Positions 33,628 to 41,426 of a stretch of 61,590 nucleotides of DNA are shown here, piece by piece (within the stretch, counting starts at the first letter, position 1; each line of letters starts with the position of its first letter). The position numbers were made by a program, and so were the translations under genes. The notes below the pieces were generated by a model. That model was not told the origin of the DNA and searched no databases. It worked only from the letters and a program-made list of their open reading frames with translations. Location: the IMG/VR virus record IMGVR_UViG_3300032053_000072, positions 1-61,590 of that record; one strand, given 5' to 3'. The stretch comes from a virus.

Positions 33628-34231
33628 GTAGGAGGCCGCCGTAGAACATGGTATTTTGCCTCACTCTTTTGGCCACCACACCCGAAACGAGCTTGATGCC
33701 CGCGATCTCAGTGAGCGAACGCACCATCAGGTGGACAATAAGATCCGCATAGCGCGTCAGCAAGCGATAGTCCGAAAGCCCCCTGGCGCCGATGCTGACG
33801 CGTACAATCTCATTGCTCTGATCCTTCATACCCCGCTCTTCGCCACAAGTGAAAGCGAGCCCAAAACGTCCATCTGCCCGCCTGTGAAGAATACGCCGCG
33901 CCACCAGCCAGGGGCTGACATAGCAATCCAGATCGTATACGTTGTACTCGTCTATGGCCAAGCTCTGCACCGCTCGCTCCGCTGACATGCGCAGTGTGGT
34001 GGCGTGGTTGTGTGGCTGCTCTTTGTCCACGCCCAGGTAAGCCTCAGCATCACGCCATACTTCCTGCCACATCCGCCCCGAAGCGCCGCAATAGAGGTCT
34101 AAGACTCGCGGGCTGGGCAACGTATCCATGAGCCAGCGACGCACGGCCACTTTCTGCCAAAGTCCCGTATTATCATACTGTGGGTTCGTTGCTGACTTCA
34201 ATGCGCACCCCAAGCGCCCTGAGCTGCTCAA
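33599..34231 (-). CDS. SAM-dependent methyltransferase-like protein
   Basis: 210 aa with uncertain start (TTG at 34231; later GTG codons are possible). RVLDLYCGASGRMW is a class I methyltransferase motif I, followed by YLGVDKE (motif II acid). No DPPY-type motif, so a DNA-adenine target is unlikely; RNA or protein is possible. Follows the ParB-like gene with an overlap. Confidence 0.55.
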   Translation of the reverse strand: MSSSGRLGCALKSATNPQYDNTGLWQKVAVRRWLMDTLPSPRVLDLYCGASGRMWQEVWRDAEAYLGVDKEQPHNHATTLRMSAERAVQSLAIDEYNVYDLDCYVSPWLVARRILHRRADGRFGLAFTCGEERGMKDQSNEIVRVSIGARGLSDYRLLTRYADLIVHLMVRSLTEIAGIKLVSGVVAKRVRQNTMFYGGLLLDKLPRSIV

Positions 34232-34835
34232 GGATTGGCATCACATCCGGCAATAACTCATAACCGAAGGTGGCCAAGCACCAGACCGGTCTCTCCGGCA
34301 AGGTCTCAGCATCTATCTCTTCCAGCGTCCTATCGTCCATGTCACCATCGGCTCTCAGCCCCGCATCGTCAGCAAGGTCGCTCAGCATCGCGGTGATCGC
34401 CGCGCTGTCCGTCGTGACCTCGTGGAGCAGCGCGTCTAGTTGTTGCTTGTCCGCGATGGCGAGGGCGCTGAGCGGGTCGTAGGTCGCAAGAATGAGCGCC
34501 TCTTCCTGCTCAGTTAACTCCACATACGTAACGGGCACGGTCGGCTGATGCTCTCGCATGGCCAGGGTAACGCGAAGGTGGCCATCGACTACAGTGCCGC
34601 TAGTCCTGTTGACGATGATATTCTGGACGATACCAACCTGGTGTAGTACAGCGGAGAGTGCTTCCTGTTGAGGTCGAGGATGGACCCTCCAATTACGGCT
34701 GCTAGCTAGGAGTTGGTCTGTGGCTTCTTCACCATAGCCAACAATCCTATTAGCCCAGGGGTTTGACATGCTGGCACGCTCTGCCTTTGACTTGGACCAT
34801 TTTGTAGATGTAGCAATTGCGTTACGCTTCGCCAC
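34173..34835 (-). CDS. ParB-like nuclease/partition-domain protein
   Basis: 220 aa. The ParB/Srx-like domain lies at about 25-130: RNWRVHPRPQQEAL, VGIVQNIIVNRTSGTVVDGH, RVTLAMREHQPTVPVTYVEL. Such phage proteins often accompany DNA modification or packaging genes. The GTG start follows GGGGGG and overlaps the preceding gene by 14 bases. The acidic C-terminal half is of unknown function. Confidence 0.7.
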   Translation of the reverse strand: MAKRNAIATSTKWSKSKAERASMSNPWANRIVGYGEEATDQLLASSRNWRVHPRPQQEALSAVLHQVGIVQNIIVNRTSGTVVDGHLRVTLAMREHQPTVPVTYVELTEQEEALILATYDPLSALAIADKQQLDALLHEVTTDSAAITAMLSDLADDAGLRADGDMDDRTLEEIDAETLPERPVWCLATFGYELLPDVMPILEQLRALGVRIEVSNEPTV

Positions 34836-35073
34836 CTACGCCCCCCGCCAGCCGGATAAGCCCCTCGATCCAGTCCTCGGCACCGCGCAACGCCAACTCC
34901 CACTGCTGTACCGCCATCTCGTCCGGCGGCGCCACGTCCTCGCTTGCTGCCGGTGCACCGAGCACCTCGCGGCCAACGCCCAGCAACCGCAGCGCCGCCC
35001 TGAGCGCACTCGCAAGGCTGTGTGCCTGCAGGGGAGCGAGAGCGGGCAAGCCGATGAGACCGAGCTCACTCAT
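34822..35073 (-). CDS. Hypothetical Ala/Leu-rich protein
   Basis: 83 aa, helical, with short hydrophobic stretches (LIGLPALAPL, LASALRAALRLLG) but no clear membrane segment. Coupled by ATGA to the membrane protein upstream. Unknown; may be part of the lysis cassette. Confidence 0.5.
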   Translation of the reverse strand: MSELGLIGLPALAPLQAHSLASALRAALRLLGVGREVLGAPAASEDVAPPDEMAVQQWELALRGAEDWIEGLIRLAGGVGGEA

Positions 35074-35369
35074 GGCTCGCCATTCTCCTCATCATCTTCG
35101 TGCCATGCCGGTACGTGGCCCATATCAATGATCTGGCCGCAGAGAAGTCTCACTCCCCGGCGAAATGACGCGATGCGCCTGCGCAACGTCGCCACCTCGC
35201 ATTCCAGCGCCGTAATCCTTTCGTTGAGTGGCTTGAGCAACAGAAGCACCGCTTCGGTCGTGGCCTTGTTAGCATCGGCATTGCTCCTGCGCCTGGCGGA
35301 GAGGGCGACGATCAGGCCGGCCAGGGCGGTGATGATGGCGACGATGAAGCCGGTATCCATGCCCACCAT
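35070..35369 (-). CDS. Membrane-anchored coiled-coil protein (lysis cassette)
   Basis: 99 aa. One N-terminal membrane span (GFIVAIITALAGLIVALSA, residues 6-24), a coiled coil (LLKPLNERITALECEVATLR) and a charged tail. This layout is common beside phage holins, acting as a second holin or anchor. It follows the holin by three bases. Confidence 0.65.
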   Translation of the reverse strand: MVGMDTGFIVAIITALAGLIVALSARRRSNADANKATTEAVLLLLKPLNERITALECEVATLRRRIASFRRGVRLLCGQIIDMGHVPAWHEDDEENGEP

Positions 35370-35372
35370 GCT

Positions 35373-35621
35373 CTATTCTCGCAGGGCCTTCTGGCCAGAA
35401 TAGAGGCCGGCCGCGGAGAGACCAGCGATGATGCCCGCCAACACCACTAGCGGCCAGGCGTCAGTGAGAACGTCGCCCGCTTTGAAACCGATAGCAGCGA
35501 CGATGCCTAGCACCACCGAGAGGAGGGAGGCATACCGGCCAGTCATACCGCTTTCCTTGGCAACCTGCACGAGACCGACGATCACGCCAGCGGCAAGCAC
35601 CTCGAATACTGCCAGACTCAT
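35373..35621 (-). CDS. Holin
   Basis: 82 aa with two or three predicted membrane spans (AVFEVLAAGVIVGLVQV; LLSVVLGIVAAIGF; VVLAGIIAGLSAAGLY) and a short charged C-terminus, as in small phage holins that permeabilise the membrane at lysis. I start it at the ATG after GAGGTGA; a GTG two codons earlier is possible. First gene after the strong terminator at 35639-35664. Confidence 0.7.
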   Translation of the reverse strand: MSLAVFEVLAAGVIVGLVQVAKESGMTGRYASLLSVVLGIVAAIGFKAGDVLTDAWPLVVLAGIIAGLSAAGLYSGQKALRE

Positions 35622-35638
35622 ATTCACCTCAGACGTGC

Positions 35639-35664
35639 AAAAACCGGGGCATCTACTACCCCGG
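35639..35664 (-). terminator. Strong Rho-independent terminator between early and late regions
   Basis: CCGGGG, 9-base loop, CCCCGG followed on the minus strand by five T residues. It stands at the end of the roughly 20-kb early gene series and about 20 bases before the holin start, a natural early/late switch point. Confidence 0.85.
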
Positions 35665-35717
35665 CTATCATCATACGATATCAGATACCCGATTCCATGA
35701 GTTTGAGGGAAAACCCA

Positions 35718-35957
35718 TTACACCAATTCGCGCGCGGCGATCACCTGCCACTTCCCAGCCGCGTCCTGGTAGATAGGAATGACACGTGAGATAGAGCAGA
35801 GCATCTCATAGGCACCATGCGGAGTGAATCCTGTCAGCAAACCCGCCTGGTGGTTACTAACGGCATCGCCATGTGCCAACGCCCATACAACTTTTGCAGT
35901 TGCTTCCCTCGTGGTTAGTCGCTCCTCTCCCATACACTTCTCCCTTGCCTCTGCCAT
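35718..35957 (-). CDS. Small winged-helix-like protein
   Basis: 79 aa from an ATG preceded by GGGAGACGGG. EERLTTREATAKVVWALA and GLLTGFTPHGAYEMLCSIS suggest a compact helix-turn-helix, followed by a beta hairpin (IPIYQDAAGKWQVI). Last gene before the early terminator. A late-switch regulator is possible but unproven. Confidence 0.5.
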   Translation of the reverse strand: MAEAREKCMGEERLTTREATAKVVWALAHGDAVSNHQAGLLTGFTPHGAYEMLCSISRVIPIYQDAAGKWQVIAARELV

Positions 35958-35968
35958 TCCCGTCTCCC

Positions 35969-36130
35969 TCAATTGCACACCGGCCAGCACAGCAGCAGTC
36001 CCTCGCATTCCCGACTCACTTCGCGCTGCCGTCGCGCCCAGGTCGACCAGGCAATGTAGCGGCCCAGGAGTGGGACAGTGTACAACCAGGCAGCCAGGAC
36101 GCGTGCCATCCACAGACCGTCAGGCGTCAT
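35969..36130 (-). CDS. Small aromatic/hydrophobic protein
   Basis: 53 aa with a hydrophobic Trp-rich segment (RVLAAWLYTVPLLGRYIAW) that could be a membrane span, followed by a charged and Cys-containing tail. ATGA overlap with the gene upstream, GGAGGAAAC ribosome site. Unknown. Confidence 0.5.
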   Translation of the reverse strand: MTPDGLWMARVLAAWLYTVPLLGRYIAWSTWARRQREVSRECEGLLLCWPVCN

Positions 36131-36693
36131 GTTTCCTCCGTTGCCAATATCGCGCCCATGACGCATCCAGGCGCGTGGGTGTTGCTTCCTCCACAGTGAG
36201 GGCATGGCACTCTGGCATAGGCTCTAATACGCCGTATGATCTCGTGCAGCGCTGCCAACCGCTCCTCCGGGGTAGTCCACCAACGCACCTCTTGTGTCAT
36301 GGGCCTTCGATTACCTTGGTAGAACGTCCGGTAGTCATGCCAAGGGCAACCGAGGAAATGCACTGATGGTGCCTTACAATATGGGCACTCATAGCGCCCA
36401 TAGTGCTCATAATACCCATAGCGCCGAATTCCAGCCTCCTCGATAAGTTCGGATACTAACTTTGGCCCTGGAGGCGGGTCGGCGGATACCCGTTCCAAGT
36501 CGATCACGAATGCTTCTAGGATTTGCTCCAATTCTGCGATCTCTGCGACAAAGCTTTCCTCCATTGGCCTAACGATCTGGCCCATTCCCCGGAACTGCCA
36601 ACAATCGCAACCATCCACCGCGCAGGAGACATACGCACCATCGCCCAGAATGTGCTCCTGATTTAGATGCCCACAGAGGCAACGTACCAGCAT
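36127..36693 (-). CDS. Multi-zinc-site hypothetical protein
   Basis: 188 aa. Three Cys/His clusters: RCLCGHLNQEH with CAVDGCDCWQF, CPYCKAPSVHFLGCPWHD, and CPHCGGSNTHAPGC near the end. The middle is an acidic helix. No family name recognised; likely a structural zinc protein of the early region. Confidence 0.6.
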   Translation of the reverse strand: MLVRCLCGHLNQEHILGDGAYVSCAVDGCDCWQFRGMGQIVRPMEESFVAEIAELEQILEAFVIDLERVSADPPPGPKLVSELIEEAGIRRYGYYEHYGRYECPYCKAPSVHFLGCPWHDYRTFYQGNRRPMTQEVRWWTTPEERLAALHEIIRRIRAYARVPCPHCGGSNTHAPGCVMGAILATEET

Positions 36694-36712
36694 CGTCACT
36701 CCTCCTCAATGC

Positions 36713-37147
36713 TCATGTTCCACTATCACCAGCCCCAACCAAACCCCGCAGGTGCCGACCGCAGTAGGGACAGAATGTCGCTTCCGGGATTAGGTGGAAT
36801 GCTGTGTTGCGTCCTATCTCGAGGCGTCGGGCAGCCAAACCGTTTGCCATGCCTTCAGCATAGAGTCTGGCATACGTCTGAAACCCAGGACTGTTGGTAT
36901 CAGGAATTTGCCTGTTCCTGTAATCAATGGCATCGGCGGCATGGCCACCACGGGCAACCCAGGCATCGTGAACTAAGTTGCCAGTATTACCATCGGCATC
37001 ATTCGGTTCTCCATACCTAAACCGACCGTCTTGATAGCCATCGGAATACGGTGTGCCAAGCATAATGAGCGGCGGTTCCGGGTTAGACGCCACCTGAGCG
37101 ACGGACGGACAGAGTAGTTCGCGAAACTTGGCAGCCAATCCCATCAT
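36713..37147 (-). CDS. Hypothetical protein with C-terminal CxxC
   Basis: 144 aa. The start (ATG ATG after GGAGGGGG) was chosen because upstream in-frame sequence overlaps the previous gene. SDGYQDGRFRYGEP in the middle and FCPYCGRHLRG near the end, a half zinc knuckle. Unknown role. Confidence 0.55.
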   Translation of the reverse strand: MMGLAAKFRELLCPSVAQVASNPEPPLIMLGTPYSDGYQDGRFRYGEPNDADGNTGNLVHDAWVARGGHAADAIDYRNRQIPDTNSPGFQTYARLYAEGMANGLAARRLEIGRNTAFHLIPEATFCPYCGRHLRGLVGAGDSGT

Positions 37148-37157
37148 TCCCCCTCCA

Positions 37158-37367
37158 TCACCGTAGAGGCACCACGTGTTGCCTGATCTGCTGCAGGTCC
37201 CGCTTGATCTGCTGGAGCTCGAGTAGGATCCGCTCCAAAATGTCGTTCGGATGCGGCTGCTTCGCACAAGTGTGGGTAGACTCAGATACCCATGCTCCAC
37301 AATTTAGACAGCACCAACCAGATATAGCCTTTCCGGTATAATCGCTCGCGGGTCCGTTCTCAGTCAT
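37158..37367 (-). CDS. Small zinc-ribbon / coiled-coil protein
   Basis: 69 aa after GAGGGAGGG. CCLNCGAW and CAKQPHP form a zinc site; the C-terminal 30 residues are a coiled coil (LERILLELQQIKRDLQQI). Might be an oligomeric adapter. Unknown family. Confidence 0.55.
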   Translation of the reverse strand: MTENGPASDYTGKAISGWCCLNCGAWVSESTHTCAKQPHPNDILERILLELQQIKRDLQQIRQHVVPLR

Positions 37368-37378
37368 TGTTCCCTCCC

Positions 37379-37687
37379 TCAGCGTGCCAATGTGGCAACG
37401 ACGCTTTCCCAGTCGGATGGTCGCCACAAACGCACCTCACATTGCCCTGTTGCTAATAGTGCGTCCAACCATGCCGCCTGGTGCGGGGATACCCTGCCCC
37501 GTTCGCTCTTGAGTTCGGCCCAGACAATGCGACGCCCACGCACCATCGTCAGATCAGGATACCCAGCAGGGCTATGATCAGAACGCCAGGTATGGTAAGT
37601 GCGCCATCCCATCCAGGCAGCCAATTCGAGAACCGTCGCCTGGAACTCACGCTCTGAAATCGCCAAGGTCGGCGCGAGGATTCTCAT
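37379..37687 (-). CDS. VRR-NUC domain nuclease
   Basis: 102 aa, the whole length being a VRR-NUC fold: SEREFQATVLELAAWMGW (N-terminal helix with E), then GYPDLTMVRGRRIVWAELKS giving the PD-(D/E)XK triad (D, E, K), and HQAAWLDALLATGQCEVRLWR. Stand-alone phage VRR-NUC proteins are Mg-dependent structure-specific endonucleases, candidates for Holliday-junction or flap cleavage during replication. Confidence 0.85.
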   Translation of the reverse strand: MRILAPTLAISEREFQATVLELAAWMGWRTYHTWRSDHSPAGYPDLTMVRGRRIVWAELKSERGRVSPHQAAWLDALLATGQCEVRLWRPSDWESVVATLAR

Positions 37688-37710
37688 CCAAAGTCCGCAG
37701 TCGACGGACG

Positions 37711-37869
37711 TTATGCGGCTTGGACCATTCGCATCAGCGCATCAATGGCGTTGCGCCGTGCTTCCGCCATCACACCATAGTCAATCTCGCCTCGCACATT
37801 CGCCCTGACAGCGCTTTCGACGCGCGCCACTTGGACGATGACAGCATGTCGCAATTGCTGGTCGGTCAC
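37711..37869 (-). CDS. Small helical protein
   Basis: 52 aa from a GTG that overlaps the previous stop (GTGA) after GGAG. Single helix pattern (AVIVQVARVESAVRANVRG, RRNAIDALMRMVQ). Unknown. Confidence 0.5.
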   Translation of the reverse strand: MTDQQLRHAVIVQVARVESAVRANVRGEIDYGVMAEARRNAIDALMRMVQAA

Positions 37870-38156
37870 TTCGCTTTCTCCTCCTGGCGCACGTCGAGCG
37901 CCTTGAGAGCGGCGCGTAGATCGCAGCGATACGACGTCTCGCAGAGACGACCACAGTAGTTCAGACATCGCTTGGCGGCATCTACTGCCACTTGCATCGC
38001 CACCACCTCCGCCTCGGCTTGGGCGGCGATATGACCAAGAAAGGCGCGAATCGTGCCGAAGTCTAGGCTCATATAGTTGCTGTCGGGTGCTTCCACATAG
38101 TCGCTTTGCCACCGATGCCAACGTTCCAGTTGGTGCTCACTCAGCATTTTGCTCAT
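37866..38156 (-). CDS. Coiled-coil early protein, paralogue 1
   Basis: 96 aa. The opening MSKMLSEHQLERW matches the 135-aa gene at 39042-39449 (MSKMLSERELTNW). A coiled coil (HIAAQAEAEVVAMQVAVDAA) and two Cys pairs follow. One of three related genes in 2 kb; function unknown. Confidence 0.6.
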   Translation of the reverse strand: MSKMLSEHQLERWHRWQSDYVEAPDSNYMSLDFGTIRAFLGHIAAQAEAEVVAMQVAVDAAKRCLNYCGRLCETSYRCDLRAALKALDVRQEEKAK

Positions 38157-38427
38157 CGTTCACCTTCTTCGCCGCGACTGGCAGTCCCGGCAACCAGCGC
38201 CAGTGAGTGATGAGAGACTCCCATCCACCACGGGCATCAAGATGCCACCGCATATCGGTAGTGATCCAAGCCAGTCCGTATCGCTCACCGTCAGTGACCA
38301 GTACGGGCTTGCTGTAGTGACGGTCCCTCTCAATGCACGGCAGGGTATTTGCCACCGATACCCATAGGCCCTGATTGTCAGGACAATCCCAGCATCCACT
38401 GACCTCACGAACCATCGTCTGACTCAT
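38137..38427 (-). CDS. Hypothetical beta-rich protein with Cys pair
   Basis: 96 aa from the ATG after GGAGGAGAGCA. CWDCPDNQGLWVSVANTLPC near the start, then strands (PVLVTDGERYGLAWITTD) and a C-terminal helix. Overlaps both neighbours. Unknown. Confidence 0.5.
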   Translation of the reverse strand: MSQTMVREVSGCWDCPDNQGLWVSVANTLPCIERDRHYSKPVLVTDGERYGLAWITTDMRWHLDARGGWESLITHWRWLPGLPVAAKKVNDEQNAE

Positions 38428-39055
38428 TGCTCTCCTCCTTCGCACCCAGTGCAGCCAGGGCCTCTCGCGTTGCAATGCCCTTGTCCAGGAGTTGCTTGTA
38501 GGCGAGGTGAGTGGCGGCCAGGGCCTCCGCGGAATGATCAGCACTCGCCTCCGCGACGCGGACATTGACCCAGGCAGCCAGGGCCTTATCGCATCCCATA
38601 GCCGTCTCTGCCACCGCCTGCAGCCGCACCAACTCATCGAGCATGGCCTGGCCGGCAGTGCCGGAGAGAGCGTCTTTGCCCATCTGCAATGCCTCGTGTG
38701 GCCCGTAGCATCTCTCTTCCCATGCGAAGCTATGCGAGTGATCGTCATAGTCCAGAACGGCACCCAAGCTACGCTGCACGTGCCCTAGCGCCTCCCGCAT
38801 TGACGCCGCCTCAGCCTGCGTAGCCGCCAGCGCCTCGGCCTGGCCCTCTATGGCTCTGGTCTGACAGTCTGAGATGTTGTCGGCGAGCGTCAGCGCGGCT
38901 TTACAATCCGCTAGAGCCTCATCCTGGGCATTGATGTGCAATAGCAAAGAGCGAATATCCTGTTCCGCTTTTGCCAGCACAACTCCGGGATTGATGCATG
39001 ACTCCTCAACCCAGTCCTCATACAGCAGATATAACTCCCCTTTACTGAGTACCAT
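38405..39055 (-). CDS. Coiled-coil early protein, paralogue 2 (long)
   Basis: 216 aa, opening VLSKGELYLLYEDW like its paralogues, then long Ala/Glu/Gln coiled coil. The segment ALSGTAGQAMLDELVRLQA near residue 130 is almost the same as ALSGTAGKAMLDEVARLQA in the next gene, also at DNA level. Function unknown; perhaps oligomeric. Confidence 0.6.
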   Translation of the reverse strand: MVLSKGELYLLYEDWVEESCINPGVVLAKAEQDIRSLLLHINAQDEALADCKAALTLADNISDCQTRAIEGQAEALAATQAEAASMREALGHVQRSLGAVLDYDDHSHSFAWEERCYGPHEALQMGKDALSGTAGQAMLDELVRLQAVAETAMGCDKALAAWVNVRVAEASADHSAEALAATHLAYKQLLDKGIATREALAALGAKEESNESDDGS

Positions 39056-39449
39056 CGCTCACCTCCCTCGTGAGTCTGAAACTCGCGCCAATCTGATCGA
39101 AAGCCGCTTGGAGCCGCGCCACCTCATCGAGCATGGCCTTGCCAGCGGTGCCGGAGAGAGCGACACGTATCGATTTGCAGGTCAAACAGTCCTGCCACCG
39201 TACAATCTGACCCGGATCGTCAACCCGAATCCCTACACATTGCCGGCCTTCGCCTTTACAATTGGGGCAGCGACGCAATGCTGCCTCCAACTCACTCCGC
39301 ATCGCCGCGGCCTCTGCCTGTGCCATCGTCAGCTCCTCGGCCTGGGCGGCGACGTGACCATATGCCCGCCGAACGAAATCATCTGCATCCAGATGCTCCG
39401 CTGTCTCTCGCCAGTTAGTCAGTTCCCGCTCACTCAGCATCTTGCTCAT
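39042..39449 (-). CDS. Coiled-coil / zinc-knuckle early protein, paralogue 3
   Basis: 135 aa. MSKMLSERELTNWRETAEHL, then Ala/Glu helix, CPNCKGEG and CLTCKSIR forming a zinc site, and the ALSGTAGKAML segment. Same layout recurs in the two genes that follow, suggesting gene duplication by recombination in this stretch. Confidence 0.6.
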   Translation of the reverse strand: MSKMLSERELTNWRETAEHLDADDFVRRAYGHVAAQAEELTMAQAEAAAMRSELEAALRRCPNCKGEGRQCVGIRVDDPGQIVRWQDCLTCKSIRVALSGTAGKAMLDEVARLQAAFDQIGASFRLTREVSDGTQ

Positions 39450-39642
39450 CGCTCGCCTCCTCCATGCACTCTACCGAGCAATAAGTCTGCGCGTCATCAA
39501 TCTCTCGCTCGCAAACAGGGCAGTGTTTGCAGGTTAGGCCAGCGTAGCGGCTATTTACCGCGTTATGTTGCGAGGGCAGGAGAGGACGCCGGTAGCCCTC
39601 ATCACATTCCTGCTTGATTTTGTCTATCCAATCATCCTTCAT
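39430..39642 (-). CDS. Small zinc-finger protein
   Basis: 70 aa from the ATG after GGAGGCGAGCG. CKHCPVCEREIDDAQTYCSVEC is a treble-clef-like zinc site (four or more Cys). Acidic end. Unknown. Confidence 0.55.
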   Translation of the reverse strand: MKDDWIDKIKQECDEGYRRPLLPSQHNAVNSRYAGLTCKHCPVCEREIDDAQTYCSVECMEEASDEQDAE

Positions 39643-40000
39643 CGCTCGCCTCCTGTGCTCTGCGACACCCGGCACATACATCGGCTGTCCCCAGCCGTTG
39701 GCAATCGGCACAGTCGCTCTGATCATCCGACGATAGAGGCGGCACACACCTCTGCTCCGCCTCCTCCTGTGGCAGGGGGAACAGGCCTTGGAACCAATGC
39801 GTCACCGCCGCCTCTCCCTCAAGGGCCTCGGTCGTCTCTGAGTCGAACCATTGAGAGAGGCCATCCCAGTTGGTATACCAGGCCTTGCGCCACTCGGTGC
39901 CCGTTATCACCGGCAGATCCTCAGAGCAGTAATCCTGCTCAGGATCGGTTGTGGGCAATCTCTCGCTCGCGGCCACCCAGCGGGTCTCAATCTTCGCCAT
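39632..40000 (-). CDS. DUF551-like protein, copy 1
   Basis: 122 aa. WVAASERLPTTDPE and VTHWFQGLFPLPQEE match the DUF551 pattern (W..V.ERLP ... THW..LP.PP). A CADC/CAGC zinc pair ends it. Found in many phage early regions with unknown function. A second copy follows upstream on the same strand. Confidence 0.6.
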   Translation of the reverse strand: MAKIETRWVAASERLPTTDPEQDYCSEDLPVITGTEWRKAWYTNWDGLSQWFDSETTEALEGEAAVTHWFQGLFPLPQEEAEQRCVPPLSSDDQSDCADCQRLGTADVCAGCRRAQEASDEG

Positions 40001-40391
40001 CGTCACCCTCCTCAGCCATAGGCAACGGCGGCATACCTCGCAGCCAGTGAGTCACAGTCCCGCAGACGTGCGCCCACATTGTTGTTCCAGAATGCCATCG
40101 TCCTGTCTCCATTCCAGGTATACCGAGTATCAGACTGATGACCGGAACCTCGTCACCGAGACCATTCTTATTGACGGTCGGCAACTCGCCGCTGCTCACG
40201 GCCACCCAGCGCGTGGCATCGGGGAGCGAACAATCTGGCGAGAGCCAGCACTTGTCGCCTACCGATATAGCGGGTAATTCCACTTCCTGTGCCTTACAAT
40301 AGGGCGCACCGCCCTCTGCTTCCGGCTCCCGGTAGTGATCACAGTCGCGACAGTCGGTGATATACATAATCTTGGCTGGTAGATTTATCAT
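39987..40391 (-). CDS. DUF551-like protein, copy 2
   Basis: 134 aa. N-terminal Cys cluster (CRDCDHYREPEAEG ... YCKAQEV ... CWLSPDC), then the same RWVAVSSGELPTV and VTHWLRGMPPLP pattern as copy 1. The two genes overlap and look like a tandem duplication with different zinc parts. Confidence 0.6.
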   Translation of the reverse strand: MINLPAKIMYITDCRDCDHYREPEAEGGAPYCKAQEVELPAISVGDKCWLSPDCSLPDATRWVAVSSGELPTVNKNGLGDEVPVISLILGIPGMETGRWHSGTTMWAHVCGTVTHWLRGMPPLPMAEEGDDGED

Positions 40392-40471
40392 TGCCTCACC
40401 CTCCTTTAGCGCCTAGCGCAGCAATGGCAGCATCAGCGGCATCGTCATTCCCTTCTCGTCGCCTCTCGCGC

Positions 40472-40972
40472 CTAACCCGGCTTTGTCGTCACCATGTGGA
40501 ACTCGTGCTCTTCCTCGCAATTACAGTCCGTGCGATATGCGGGCTCACACTCAGTCTCGTCGTGGTCACGCCAGCCTACACAGGTCATCAGGTCATCGAG
40601 AACACAGCCACATTCGCCATAGGGCTCAAGTAGGCCATCATATCCGTTCGCCACCAGGTATGCCGTCACGATGTCACGGACGGTCGCCATTTGTGTTTGC
40701 CTCCCCCTCGTCCTCATCATCCCTCCCCCCATCAGCGGCCGCACGCCCCCGCCACCGCGCTCGCTTTCCCGCTCGTCCGGTTGCACGAACCCACAAGTGA
40801 TGAGCGCCAGACGGAGATCATAGCCGTCACACTGCTCCGCTGGCGTGTAACCGCTGCATACCTCGTCCTTGCACTGCTCGCAGTACATGTTCAGCACGGC
40901 AACCGAGAGTGCCGCAGTTTTGGCAAAGGCTATTGCCTCGTCCTGGGTGTACCTCATCCGTTTCTGCGTCAC
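40472..40972 (-). CDS. Hypothetical Cys-rich protein, possibly two joined units
   Basis: 166 aa from a GTG in GTGA overlap. Unit 1: RYTQDEAIAFAKTAAL, CEQCKDEVC, CDGYDLRLALITCG. Unit 2 begins at an in-frame ATG (40690) preceded by GGGGGAGG: VRDIVTAYLVANGYDGL, then GECGCVLDDLMTC and CNCEEEHEFH. The internal start suggests that unit 2 can be made alone or that two small genes have fused. Confidence 0.55.
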   Translation of the reverse strand: MTQKRMRYTQDEAIAFAKTAALSVAVLNMYCEQCKDEVCSGYTPAEQCDGYDLRLALITCGFVQPDERESERGGGGVRPLMGGGMMRTRGRQTQMATVRDIVTAYLVANGYDGLLEPYGECGCVLDDLMTCVGWRDHDETECEPAYRTDCNCEEEHEFHMVTTKPG

Positions 40973-41256
40973 CGTCCCTCCCTCATCAGCAGCCTTCGCC
41001 ACTCACCACCCCCCGGTGCCCCTCGTGTCGCCCGTTCCATCTTTCGCAGACATCTGGGGCAAAACGGCCTCCCGGCTGACCATTCCGTTGCCCAATGATC
41101 CCAAAACACGCGCGAGCCACAGATGGCTGGGTGATCGTGCCAACCCAACCATAAGTGCAGGACACGACCGCCCCAACATCTACCAATAGTGAACCTTTGT
41201 GGCCGAATATGTGCCCTGTACCCCGCTAAGAGTTGCCACTCTCTCTCGGTTATCAT
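40969..41256 (-). CDS. Small zinc-binding protein
   Basis: 95 aa, Trp- and His-rich (RCWGGRVLHLWLGWHDHP), with FCPRCLRKMER near the end. ATGA coupling on the 5' side and GTGA coupling on the 3' side. Unknown family. Confidence 0.5.
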   Translation of the reverse strand: MITEREWQLLAGYRAHIRPQRFTIGRCWGGRVLHLWLGWHDHPAICGSRVFWDHWATEWSAGRPFCPRCLRKMERATRGAPGGGEWRRLLMREGR

Positions 41257-41324
41257 CTCTCTCCCATCACCGGCCGCGCGTCGCCGCCACCCGGGCCTCC
41301 ACGGGTTATTTCGGTTATACTCAT
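41253..41324 (-). CDS. Tiny coupled reading frame
   Basis: 23 codons, Gly/Arg-rich (MSITEITRGGPGGGDARP). Its ATG overlaps the stop of the 30-aa gene and its stop overlaps the ATG of the 95-aa gene, both as ATGA. The tight coupling suggests translation. Confidence 0.4.
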   Translation of the reverse strand: MSITEITRGGPGGGDARPVMGER

Positions 41325-41413
41325 CCCAATGTCTCCCTGATGATCGGTGCTACGACGTTGCGGTCAAAGTCCACATGTACAGCCACGATCTTGCCGGGGC
41401 CTTGGCGGTTCAC
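41321..41413 (-). CDS. Small 30-aa protein
   Basis: GTG start six bases after a perfect AGGAGG. Protein GKIVAVHVDFDRNVVAP resembles a beta strand plus helix. Too short for family assignment, but the ribosome site is among the best in the region. Confidence 0.5.
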   Translation of the reverse strand: MNRQGPGKIVAVHVDFDRNVVAPIIRETLG

Positions 41414-41426
41414 CGGATACCTCCTG

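Noticed and set aside
40413-40448. Eleven-codon minus-strand frame (MTMPLMLPLLR) in the 80-bp gap between two early genes
   Set aside because: Too short, not coupled by overlap to the next gene and no convincing ribosome site spacing.
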